Shown one piece after another: positions 6,521 to 12,806 of a stretch of 12,806 bases of DNA; within the stretch, counting starts at the first letter, position 1, and each line of letters starts with the position of its first letter. The DNA comes from JAGNLA01 sp964472265. GTDB taxonomy: Bacteria; Caldisericota; Caldisericia; JAAYUI01. Location: assembly GCA_964472265.1 (NCBI GenBank), contig CAYYJO010000059.1, positions 1 to 12,806 on the forward strand, given 5' to 3'. A program made the translations under genes and the position numbers. Below the pieces are notes generated by a model. It was not told the origin of the DNA and made no database searches. It saw only the letters and a list, made by a program, of their open reading frames with translations.

Positions 6521-7396
6521 ATGAAGAGAAGCCTAATTGTGGTCGTAGGGCTGTCAGGAGCTGGTAAATCCAGAACTCTTGGCGTGTTTGAAGACCTTGG
6601 ATACTATACGGTTGAGAACCTTCCAATTGAGCTTTTGACGAAGTTTGTTGAGCTTTCTTCGTCTGACACTGGAAGGATGCACAACATGGCCATCACACTC
6701 AACCTCAATATCTCGGATTCCGCCGATTGGGGCAAGCTTCTTTCTGGATCTATCGAACTAATAAAAAAAACCGGAATCACCGTCGAAGTGCTTTTCCTCG
6801 AAGCCAATACCGACACGCTCATCAGACGTTTCCAGGAAACGAAGAGAAAGCATCCCCTGCTTGATTCAGGCGGTATTTTTGACGCTATCCAGCGAGAACA
6901 GCTCCAGCTCAAGCCACTAAAAAAAATTGCAACCCAGGTTATCGACACAAGCCTGCTCTCACCTCACGACCTCAAAATAAGGCTTTCGAAAATCTACTCG
7001 ATCCGTGGCAGGCTTCACGACAACCTCGCAATAACCCTGATGTCTTTCGGCTACAGGTACGGTGTTCCAACCGAAGCTGACCTTGTCATGGACATACGAT
7101 TCATCAGCAACCCTTATTATGACGACGATCTCAGGGATTTCGACGGCACAAACGAAAACGTGAGAAATTTTGTTCTTTCGGATGAATCGGCCCAGCAGTT
7201 CCTCGATGAGTTCATAAAGCTCCTCACTTTCCTGCTCCCGCAATACCTGGCAAGGGAAGGAAAGAGCCATCTTACAGTCGCTTTTGGCTGCACAGGCGGA
7301 AAACACAGGTCAGTTGTCATCACGAACGAAATGGGCAAGCGACTGTCCGGACTTGGCTACGACGTAAACATTGTTCACAGGGACAAGGATAAATGA
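6521..7396 (+). CDS. rapZ: RNase adapter / nucleotide-binding protein RapZ (YvcJ)
   Basis: A 291-residue member of the RapZ/YvcJ family, at its usual length. The N-terminal P-loop domain has Walker A GLSGAGKS at residues 10-17. The conserved RRFQETKRKHPL lies at 102-113. The C-terminal domain carries SFGYRYGVPTEADLVMDIRF (from 175) and GCTGGKHRSV (246-255), the hallmark of the family. In E. coli RapZ directs RNase E to a small RNA controlling GlcN6P synthase and senses that metabolite. In Bacillus, YvcJ is a GTP-hydrolysing protein encoded next to yvcK. I chose ATG 6521 because GGAAG precedes it at suitable spacing and the protein then begins MKRSLIVVVG as usual. ATG 6509, in frame, adds MEAC and has no ribosome site. 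The stop overlaps the yvcK start (ATGA). Confidence 0.95.
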   Translation: MKRSLIVVVGLSGAGKSRTLGVFEDLGYYTVENLPIELLTKFVELSSSDTGRMHNMAITLNLNISDSADWGKLLSGSIELIKKTGITVEVLFLEANTDTLIRRFQETKRKHPLLDSGGIFDAIQREQLQLKPLKKIATQVIDTSLLSPHDLKIRLSKIYSIRGRLHDNLAITLMSFGYRYGVPTEADLVMDIRFISNPYYDDDLRDFDGTNENVRNFVLSDESAQQFLDEFIKLLTFLLPQYLAREGKSHLTVAFGCTGGKHRSVVITNEMGKRLSGLGYDVNIVHRDKDK

Positions 7397-8667
7397 CCAC
7401 CCGAGAGTTTATATCGTCGATCACCCGCCCTGGTCTGGGCATCAAACGCTGGGTCATTGTCATGTTCGCAGGTTCCGTAATCATCATTTTTGGTGTGCTG
7501 GTTATTGACTGGCTGACAAACGGCAACCAGATAACAGCATGGCTTTCCCAGGCTTTCAACAGGATTCACGAGAATCCTAATCTCCAGTCATGGCTCCTGC
7601 CGGTTATGGGTTGGATGTCGGTTGCTGCTGGCGTCTTGATGATCGGTTACTCGGCTGTACAGATGTCTGTGGCCGTCATGAGGTATCTTGCAACCCCCCA
7701 TGTCAAACACAAAACGCCAAACATTTCAAAGGTTGTTGTGTTTGGTGGCGGATCAGGCATTTTTCCGGTGCTTCAGGCGCTGAAAACCTTGAACGTCGAG
7801 GTGACAGCCGTAGTCACAGTCGCCGATTCAGGCGGTTCAACCGGCAAGCTGAGGGAAGAGATGTTCATCCTTGCTCCGGGGGACATCAGGCGTTGCCTGA
7901 TTGCGCTTTCCGACCAGCCCCTGCTTGACAAGCTCATGAGATACAGGTTCACCGGCTCCCAATCGCTTGACGGACACAACCTTGGAAACCTCATGATTGC
8001 TGCATTGACAATGACCGAAGGCGATTTCACCGAAGCCGTCTACCGAATGTCCAAGATGCTTGCCGCAAAAGGAACGGTCATTCCTTTCACTGTCGACAGC
8101 GTCTCGATATGCGCAAAGTATGAAGATGGGACAATCGTTCAGGGAGAAGCTGAAATACCAAAGGCCGGCAAGCCGATCAAGAAAATTTTCTTCAATCCAC
8201 CGTACGCCAAACCTTATGTCAGAGTGCTTGAAGCCGTCGATGAAGCCGATGTGATCATCGTTGGCCCCGGAAGCCTTTATACCTCGATCATGCCGTGCCT
8301 CCTTCTTGCGCCTATTGTCGATACGATTGTGCAGTCAGAGGCGAGGAAGATTTACATCGCGAACCTCATGACCGAGCCGGGAGAAACCATCGGTTACGAG
8401 GTAAAACACCATCTTGACGCCATCAAAAGCCACACAGGAGCTGACCTTTTTGACACCGTGCTTGTCAATTGCGGGAAAATTGATGAAGTGACCCTGAAAA
8501 AGTATCAGGAAAAGAAGTCCGTGCCAGTGACATGTAGACAGGAAGACGTACCGGCCACAATCATTTGTGAAGATTTGGTCGAGATCGAAAACAATTTCGT
8601 AAGACACAGCAGTACAAAACTCGCAAGGGTATTTGCAAAGCTGGTCAGGAGGAGTGCCAATGCCTGA
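7393..8667 (+). CDS. yvcK: YvcK/CofD-like gluconeogenesis factor with N-terminal membrane segments
   Basis: A 424-residue protein. Residues 19-41 and 66-90 are two likely transmembrane helices. From residue 113 on it is a YvcK/CofD-like Rossmann domain: VVVFGGGSGIFPVLQAL, ADSGGSTGKLREE (144-156), GDIRRCLIALSD, GHNLGNLMIAAL (194-205) and VGPGSLYTSIMPCLL. Members bind UDP-GlcNAc-type nucleotides and are needed for cell shape and for growth on gluconeogenic carbon; Bacillus YvcK itself lacks the membrane part, but longer membrane-anchored versions are known. It starts in the 4-base ATGA overlap with rapZ, with AAGGA upstream, and its end overlaps rpoN by 8 bases, so the three genes are translationally coupled. 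The anchor places this regulator at the inner membrane, where envelope precursors are used. Confidence 0.94.
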   Translation: MTTREFISSITRPGLGIKRWVIVMFAGSVIIIFGVLVIDWLTNGNQITAWLSQAFNRIHENPNLQSWLLPVMGWMSVAAGVLMIGYSAVQMSVAVMRYLATPHVKHKTPNISKVVVFGGGSGIFPVLQALKTLNVEVTAVVTVADSGGSTGKLREEMFILAPGDIRRCLIALSDQPLLDKLMRYRFTGSQSLDGHNLGNLMIAALTMTEGDFTEAVYRMSKMLAAKGTVIPFTVDSVSICAKYEDGTIVQGEAEIPKAGKPIKKIFFNPPYAKPYVRVLEAVDEADVIIVGPGSLYTSIMPCLLLAPIVDTIVQSEARKIYIANLMTEPGETIGYEVKHHLDAIKSHTGADLFDTVLVNCGKIDEVTLKKYQEKKSVPVTCRQEDVPATIICEDLVEIENNFVRHSSTKLARVFAKLVRRSANA

Positions 8668-10003
8668 ACAGAGGATGCGTTCAAATGTAAGCGTTAAGCT
8701 CAAAAACAACCTCAGAGGGGTGTTAAACCTTCACGAAGCCTTGAGAATCCTTCAGATGCCGGCATCAGACCTGAGAGACACGATAAACACCTTCCTCTCG
8801 TCAAACCCGATGCTTGAACGCGTGGAAAACACTGGCGAGCCAGACATTGAAATCCATGACAGGATGGATTACCCGACTCGGTCAAGGAATTTCGATGACG
8901 CAATCAACGAAGACAACATAAAATCACACGACAAATCCATCAGGGAAGTGTTGATGGAAGAGCCTCAGCTTTCCTTCGACGACCCCTACAAAAACGGCAT
9001 CAAGGAATTCATAGTCGGAAACATTGATGACAACGGCTTTCTGCTCTGCGACTGCGACGAAGCGGCAACACACCTTGAAGCAAGCCTTGAGGATGTTGAA
9101 GAAGTCCTGCATTTGATCCAGGAAGCAGCGCCTCCAGGTGTTGGAGCAAGAACTCCTGAAGAATCCATACTTTTAAGACTCAGGCGCGACTTTGATGGAG
9201 AAGACCTCAGAATTGGTGAGGCAATCGTCAACGAACACTGGCCAAAGCTGAAGAAAAGGCGCTTCAACGAAGTGGCCAATCTTTTGGACTCATCTCCCGA
9301 AAAAGTCAGCGAGATTTGGAACAAAATCTCACGCTACACCTACACCCCAGGCTCAAACTACGCCCCGTCAGCCAACTACATCACACCGGAAATCGCCATA
9401 AAACCTGAAGGAAACGACATCATCATCCAGCCACTCAAAGACGGCATTCCACCAATCACAATCAACCAGGAATACGCACAGATGATGAAATCGACAGATG
9501 ACAACGAAACTCTGTCCTTCCTGCGCGACAAGATGACCGAGGCAAAGTGGCTCCTAAAGGCAATTGACCAGAGGAAGCGCAATGTTTTGAAAATCGTCAC
9601 AGAAATTTCCAAAGCTCAGAAGGATTTTTTCACAACCGGCAACAAGTCGCTCAAACCGCTGACTCTCAAGGAAGTGGCTGAGCATGTCGGCCTTGTGCCA
9701 TCGACAGTATCAAGGGCAATAAACAACAAATACGTCATAACTCCACAGGGTACCTTTCCTCTCAAGTTTTTCTTCACCGGTGGCTACAGTAATGGAAAGG
9801 GTAAAGTCAGCAATGTGGCTGTTAAGGAAATTGTCAGGGAATTGTCAGCCGAAGGCGTCCACACCGACAAAGAAATGGCAGATCTGATATCAGAGAAACT
9901 TAAAATAAAAGTTTCAAGAAGAGCGGTTGCCCAATACCGAAAAGACCTTGGCATTGCCTCATCTGTTGAACGAGGCAAGAACGGACTCAGGGAAGCCGTA
10001 TAA
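8660..10003 (+). CDS. rpoN: RNA polymerase sigma-54 factor
   Basis: A 447-residue sigma-54, near the usual length. Region I is at about 17-53 (LNLHEALRILQMPASDLRDT, then FLSSNPMLE), although glutamine-poor compared with typical versions. Region II is a short acidic linker at about 54-90. The core-binding domain is at about 93-230 (YIV-type motif EFIVGNIDDNGFL; EAAPPGVGARTPEE). The helix-turn-helix is at about 335-353 (TLKEVAEHVGLVPSTVSRAI), and the RpoN box that reads the -24 element is at about 419-428 (SRRAVAQYRK). ATG 8660 follows AGGAGG (8647-8652) by 7 bases; a non-ATG start at 8633 has no such support. It is the last gene of the operon and sits under a sigma-54-type promoter at 6471, so autoregulation is likely. 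No plus-strand terminator with a T run follows. Confidence 0.96.
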   Translation: MPEQRMRSNVSVKLKNNLRGVLNLHEALRILQMPASDLRDTINTFLSSNPMLERVENTGEPDIEIHDRMDYPTRSRNFDDAINEDNIKSHDKSIREVLMEEPQLSFDDPYKNGIKEFIVGNIDDNGFLLCDCDEAATHLEASLEDVEEVLHLIQEAAPPGVGARTPEESILLRLRRDFDGEDLRIGEAIVNEHWPKLKKRRFNEVANLLDSSPEKVSEIWNKISRYTYTPGSNYAPSANYITPEIAIKPEGNDIIIQPLKDGIPPITINQEYAQMMKSTDDNETLSFLRDKMTEAKWLLKAIDQRKRNVLKIVTEISKAQKDFFTTGNKSLKPLTLKEVAEHVGLVPSTVSRAINNKYVITPQGTFPLKFFFTGGYSNGKGKVSNVAVKEIVRELSAEGVHTDKEMADLISEKLKIKVSRRAVAQYRKDLGIASSVERGKNGLREAV

Positions 10004-10035
10004 AAAAAGAGCCCCTGAATGGTGGCAGAGGCTCT
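10002..10035 (-). terminator. Minus-strand terminator after the TM2 gene
   Basis: AGAGCC (10008-10013) pairs with GGCTCT (10030-10035), extended by CTG/CAG across a mismatch, with an 8-base loop. Read on the minus strand it is followed by seven T's (the A run 10002-10008), which makes it a terminator for the TM2 gene ending at 10056. The T run overlaps the rpoN stop codon, so the convergent genes are packed end to end. Confidence 0.8.
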
Positions 10036-10055
10036 CGCGCTGAGGAGGTTAATAT

Positions 10056-10361
10056 TTAGACTACAACAGCTTTTGTCTTTATAGCGACCTGTTCGTTATA
10101 TTTTCTAACTTCGCTTGCACCAGCAAAAAGATCGACAAGCCATCCGATGCCCAAGAAAGCTCCTGTCAGAAGATATGCAACCCCAAGTCCAGCTTTACCC
10201 AAATAGAACTTGTGTGCTCCAAATACACCAAGAAAGAACCACAAAAGATAATATACAAGAGTATCTTTTCTGGCTTCTCCATATTTCAGCATGAACATTC
10301 TCTTCTGATCTTCTGTCATCCCATTGCAATACAAAGTAACTGCATTATCAACATCACTCAT
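10056..10361 (-). CDS. TM2-domain membrane protein
   Basis: A small inner-membrane protein of 101 residues. The N-terminal 32 residues are polar (MSDVDNAVTLYCNGMTEDQK). They are followed by a TM2 domain: the first helix at about 34-48 (LVYYLLWFFLGVFG), then the diagnostic turn GAHKFYLGK, then the second hydrophobic stretch at about 57-80 (GLGVAYLLTGAFLGIGWLVDLF). A polar tail ends AIKTKAVVV. TM2 proteins are widespread with no agreed biochemical role. The start at 10361 is chosen because GGAGG lies 6 bases before it; an in-frame ATG at 10376 has no ribosome site. It is the last gene on this minus-strand stretch, 371 bases from the DUF4097-like gene, and probably has its own promoter and its own terminator. 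Confidence 0.9.
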   Translation of the reverse strand: MSDVDNAVTLYCNGMTEDQKRMFMLKYGEARKDTLVYYLLWFFLGVFGAHKFYLGKAGLGVAYLLTGAFLGIGWLVDLFAGASEVRKYNEQVAIKTKAVVV

Positions 10362-10391
10362 CGACGACCTCCACATAATTTTTATAAAAAG

Positions 10392-10419
10392 ATTTTAGTT
10401 GTTACCGATACATAAGCAA
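10392..10419 (-). promoter_or_regulatory. Possible promoter of the TM2 gene
   Basis: On the minus strand TTGCTT (10414-10419) and TAAAAT (10392-10397) are separated by 16 bases, about 31 bases before the start codon. The -10 matches 5 of 6 and the -35 only 3 of 6. The whole region is AT-rich, so this is tentative. Confidence 0.3.
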
Positions 10420-10732
10420 TCGAGAAAAGCCAATATAGATAAATTAATTATAAATTTCTTATGAATTATATATATGGTTTACATGAATGAAGTAGACACA
10501 TAACTTGTTAACTATTTGGTCAAATTCTCTAAATGTCGCTTTTTAATAAATTTCATCAATTAATCAATTTTACATTTGTTAAGATTCTTAACTCAATATT
10601 GGTTAATATTAGTTTAATATTTGGACCCACGAAAATAACAATAAATAAATGGATTTCTTAGCAATGAAATCACAAAATACTACAAGTGTTATTATTCTGT
10701 TATCCTTTTATATAGTTAGATTTTCTTGGCTG
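10420..10732. other. AT-rich intergenic stretch without a gene
   Basis: This stretch is much richer in A and T than its neighbours. I see no open reading frame with a ribosome site, no RNA-like fold and no convincing terminator for the DUF4097-like gene. The only structure is small: GTTAAG-ATT-CTTAAC (10578-10592) and scattered AATATT words at about 10597-10622. It may hold upstream promoter elements for the TM2 gene or be decayed or acquired DNA. Confidence 0.5.
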
Positions 10733-11686
10733 TCACTCAATCTCAATCGACCCGCTGACCGTTGTTATCGAGACTTCGGCGGTTTCGTCACCAACTGTGA
10801 AAATGCCTGATTCCGCTTCATCTGGAGTGGCAATCTCACCGGCCGACGACTTGAGCTTGAAAGTTGCGCTACAACTGTCATGAACACCGATGTGCACGTC
10901 GTCTGAAACAGTTGTTATTGTCATCAAACCTTTGGAAATCAGGAGCGTGTCAATTTCAACCGTGCCAGACACGTCCTCGATTGTCGCGTTTTCGGTTGCA
11001 AGCTCGCCGATTGCTATTTCCGAGCTGATGGACTTTATCTTCAGGATTCCCGAAGTTGTTCCAATGTCAATGTTGCCGGAAGTGCTTTCGATGTCACAGT
11101 CACCTGTCTCTTCGATTGACACATCCCCGGAAAGCGTTTGAATGGTTATTTTGTTGGCAGTGCCGATGTCTATGTCGCCAGAAATTGTTTTGATCACAAG
11201 GTTTTTGCCAGAGTCAACTTCCACATCGGAAGAGATGGCCTCAACCACAAGGTTTTCTGTGCACTCGGCAACGGTTATGTCTGCATCGGAAGTAAAGATT
11301 TTAAGATCAGCCACAGAATTTATGTCAATTGAACCGGCCTCGCACCTTATGTCAACTGACTTTGCCTCGTCGCAGTCGAGTTCAATCTCACCCCCGCAGT
11401 CGATTTCAACATCACCCTTCCACGGGTGCTCGAAATTGATTGCACCAACAAGACATTTGACGACAACTGAAACGTTGTCTGGTGATTTAAGCACAATCTG
11501 GTAATCATCCTCGCAAGACTGCGGTGAAATGAGCAGGGTTCCGTTTTCAGTCGTTGTGATGATCTCGGATTCGGTGTCGTCCCACTCAAGCTCGATCTCG
11601 TTTGACGGCAGGACTTCGAGCGTCAGTTCGGCTTCAGAAAAATCAAGCTCAATCCTGTTTGTCGGCTGGAGCTTCCTTGTCGTCAT
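10733..11686 (-). CDS. Acidic beta-repeat protein, DUF4097/toastrack-like
   Basis: A 317-residue, strongly acidic protein made almost wholly of short beta repeats. From about residue 110 the chain repeats every 15-25 residues a motif of the form S-G/S-D/E/N-I/V-x-I: SSDVEV, SGDIDI, SGDVSI, SGNIDI, SSEIAI, SGTVEI, SDDVHI and SGSIEIE at the very end. This is the pattern of the DUF4097 (putative adhesin or toastrack) fold, a beta-solenoid-like stack. There is no signal peptide or membrane segment (it begins MTTRKLQPTNRIELDF), so as drawn it is cytoplasmic; several annotated relatives are anchored or exported. The start has GGGAG 6-7 bases upstream. It overlaps the upstream NfeD-like gene by 38 bases, so the two are one unit. 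Toastrack domains are associated with Psp/Lia-type membrane-stress genes; any such role here is inference. Confidence 0.8.
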   Translation of the reverse strand: MTTRKLQPTNRIELDFSEAELTLEVLPSNEIELEWDDTESEIITTTENGTLLISPQSCEDDYQIVLKSPDNVSVVVKCLVGAINFEHPWKGDVEIDCGGEIELDCDEAKSVDIRCEAGSIDINSVADLKIFTSDADITVAECTENLVVEAISSDVEVDSGKNLVIKTISGDIDIGTANKITIQTLSGDVSIEETGDCDIESTSGNIDIGTTSGILKIKSISSEIAIGELATENATIEDVSGTVEIDTLLISKGLMTITTVSDDVHIGVHDSCSATFKLKSSAGEIATPDEAESGIFTVGDETAEVSITTVSGSIEIE

Positions 11687-11930
11687 TTTTATCTCCCTTC
11701 ATTGAAAGCAGGGTTGCCTTGAGGAACTTTTCATCGATGAGCAGAATCAGTCCCGCAAGAACCGCAAAGAGGATCAGCTGCCATGCGCCCATCACTCCGA
11801 AGATTGAGGCAATCATCGTTATGAACGCTGCAACAGATAGGCACAGCGTGTATGTGTTGAAGTAGAAAAGCTCGATTAGCCCGCAAATGAGCGTCACTGC
11901 CAGCCATGTTTGCCAGGTGAAGATCGCCAT
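11649..11930 (-). CDS. Short NfeD-like membrane protein
   Basis: A 93-residue integral membrane protein with three hydrophobic segments at about 7-25, 27-46 and 50-66, then a charged cytoplasmic tail (DEKFLKATLLSMKGDKNDDKEAPADKQD). WLAVTLICGLIELF followed by AAFITMIASIFG and WQLILFAVLAGLILLI resembles the membrane half of NfeD proteins, which work with flotillin-like or stomatin-like partners at the membrane. The C-terminal OB-fold domain that NfeD normally has is absent. The ATG at 11930 follows GGAGG by 7 bases; the longer reading begins with TTG at 11936, directly against the ribosome site. Its 3' end overlaps the DUF4097-like gene by 38 bases. The family call rests on hydrophobic pattern and short motifs, so a generic small membrane protein is possible. 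Confidence 0.7.
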   Translation of the reverse strand: MAIFTWQTWLAVTLICGLIELFYFNTYTLCLSVAAFITMIASIFGVMGAWQLILFAVLAGLILLIDEKFLKATLLSMKGDKNDDKEAPADKQD

Positions 11931-11962
11931 GATCAAACCTCCAATTGCATGAATTGCCAGTT

Positions 11963-11991
11963 ATTATAATGCATTTGGGCGGAAAGCAAAA
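11963..11991 (-). promoter_or_regulatory. Promoter of the NfeD-like/DUF4097-like operon
   Basis: On the minus strand a perfect -10 TATAAT (11963-11968) lies 17 bases after a poor -35, TTTTGC (11986-11991). Initiation near 11956 gives a leader of about 26 bases. Just inside the leader, CAATT and AATTG (11942-11956, 5-base spacer) form a small inverted repeat next to the ribosome site; its role is unknown. Confidence 0.5.
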
Positions 11992-12049
11992 GGAATAGGG
12001 TTTCAATTACTAACAGGAATTATTCTTTTTAATTGGGAGTTAAAAACGA

Positions 12050-12077
12050 TTGACATTTTTTTCATTGAGATTAGGAT
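12050..12077 (+). promoter_or_regulatory. Possible promoter of the FRG-domain gene
   Basis: A perfect TTGACA (12050-12055) is followed after 16 bases by TAGGAT (12072-12077, 4 of 6 matches to a -10). If used, transcription would begin at or very near the ATG at 12084. The same bases include AGGA, which could instead be the ribosome site of a longer transcript. The two readings exclude each other. Confidence 0.3.
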
Positions 12078-12083
12078 TTAATT

Positions 12084-12806
12084 ATGGGAATAGATCCAAA
12101 ACTTGTTACATCAGTATCAGAATACATTGAGATAATAAATACAATAATAAAGAGATCCCCAGAATGTAAATTGATATTCAGAGGTCAGGATAAATTATAC
12201 GATTCAGAAAGTGACGGTATTATCCGATATATAAAATCCGGCGCTACGAGAAGACTTCAGAAATATTACGAAAGAGCAAATATCACAAACGATGAACTAT
12301 ATTATTATACTGTAAGTCTTCTTTATTATTCAATGAAAAAAAGATATAACATTCAAAACAACACTGAATTTAGACATCTCGAGCTATTAGCCGAATTACA
12401 GCATTTTGGCGCAGCAACAATTCTAATCGATTTTTCCAAGAATGCTTTGGTAGCATTATATTTCGCATGTGTTTCAGAAGCAGACGCTGATGGATCAGTT
12501 TTTCTTATGGATATTAATGACAAAAAGCTGTTTACTGAAGCAAAACTTGATCAATTCAATGAGGAAATTGAGTACTCGACCGCGTCAAAAAGAAAGGATT
12601 TTCTTGCTCTATACTTCTCTGATATTGAACCAAGGCAACTATTTTTTTGGGAACCAAGTTCATTGAATTTACGTATCCCTGCACAACATTCTGTTTTTGT
12701 CTTTGGTAAACCAGAGATATTTAGTAATAATGATTTTATTGATATTGTGAAAATTGACAAAAGCTCGAAAGGGAAATTCCTTGAAGAACTCGATAATGTT
12801 TACAAT
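12084..12806 (+). CDS. FRG-domain protein, C-terminus beyond window
   Basis: An open frame of 241 codons that reaches the right edge without a stop. It matches the FRG domain family, named for its F-R-G motif. Near the start is LIFRGQDKLYDSESDGIIRYI (about 30-50, with FRGQ at 32-35). The central signature is ELLAELQHFGAATILIDFSKNALVALYFAC (about 100-129). The later block is RQLFFWEPSSLNLRIPAQHSVFVF (about 184-207). FRG proteins have no settled activity and are often found in mobile or defence-related DNA. The gene is clearly richer in A and T than the rest of the window (frequent ATA, TTA and AGA codons), which suggests horizontal transfer. AGGA lies 7 bases before the ATG. Residues beyond 241, and any fused effector domain, cannot be seen. 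Confidence 0.85.
   Translation, partial: MGIDPKLVTSVSEYIEIINTIIKRSPECKLIFRGQDKLYDSESDGIIRYIKSGATRRLQKYYERANITNDELYYYTVSLLYYSMKKRYNIQNNTEFRHLELLAELQHFGAATILIDFSKNALVALYFACVSEADADGSVFLMDINDKKLFTEAKLDQFNEEIEYSTASKRKDFLALYFSDIEPRQLFFWEPSSLNLRIPAQHSVFVFGKPEIFSNNDFIDIVKIDKSSKGKFLEELDNVYN

Noticed and set aside
10008..10035. The hairpin after rpoN as a terminator for rpoN
   Set aside because: On the plus strand the hairpin is followed by CGCGCTGAGG with no T run; the T run exists only on the minus strand, so it serves the TM2 gene.
10440..10475. AT-rich near-palindrome around TTATAAATTTCTTATGAA as another PerR/Fur box
   Set aside because: Arm matching is poor, the surrounding DNA is extremely AT-rich, and no redox or metal gene lies next to it.
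11142..11504. A 120-codon plus-strand frame opposite the DUF4097-like gene
   Set aside because: It is an antisense shadow: its serine-rich composition mirrors the repeated Ser-Gly-Asp-Ile codons of the minus-strand protein, and no ribosome site precedes it.

Overview
This window looks like chromosome from an anaerobic or microaerophilic, probably diderm bacterium of an uncultured lineage. The evidence is a desulfoferrodoxin/rubrerythrin peroxide-defence operon under a PerR-type regulator, a sigma-54 gene (rpoN) with a textbook -24/-12 promoter, strong Shine-Dalgarno sites and tightly overlapping genes. I cannot name the phylum from this sequence. No rRNA, tRNA, CRISPR array or transposase is visible.

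Layout. (1) 1-1327, minus strand: a perR-rbr-dfx operon. The PerR-like protein keeps all five regulatory metal ligands and carries an extra C-terminal helix-turn-helix-like domain; a perfect 10-bp inverted repeat covers its promoter and start codon. (2) 1328-1611: an AT-rich divergent regulatory region with a second, imperfect palindrome. (3) 1612-6180, plus strand: one secreted protein of 1522 residues with about 105 cysteines. It has a signal peptide, an FN3-like domain, a copper-amine-oxidase-N-like domain, eight copies of a six-cysteine repeat (type A) and seven copies of a second, mostly eight-cysteine repeat (type B). I do not recognise either repeat; this is the most novel object here. 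A strong terminator follows. (4) 6231-6520: a palindromic dispersed-repeat-like element, a TGTGA/TCACA inverted repeat and a sigma-54 promoter. (5) 6521-10003, plus strand: a translationally coupled rapZ-yvcK-rpoN operon. It joins the Firmicutes-style rapZ-yvcK pair to rpoN, so sigma-54 probably drives its own gene. (6) 10002-11991, minus strand: a convergent terminator, a TM2-domain membrane protein, then an operon of a short NfeD-like membrane protein and a cytoplasmic acidic beta-repeat (DUF4097/toastrack-like) protein, plausibly an envelope-stress module. (7) 12084 to the end, plus strand: an AT-rich FRG-domain protein running off the window, probably acquired horizontally and possibly the edge of a defence region.

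How the parts relate. PerR would sense peroxide and derepress rubrerythrin (peroxide reduction) and desulfoferrodoxin (superoxide reduction). RapZ and YvcK both belong to control of UDP-GlcNAc and cell-envelope precursor metabolism, so a shared sigma-54 transcript would tie envelope precursor supply to an enhancer-dependent signal. The cysteine-rich exported protein is divergently placed from the redox operon; whether they are co-regulated is open.
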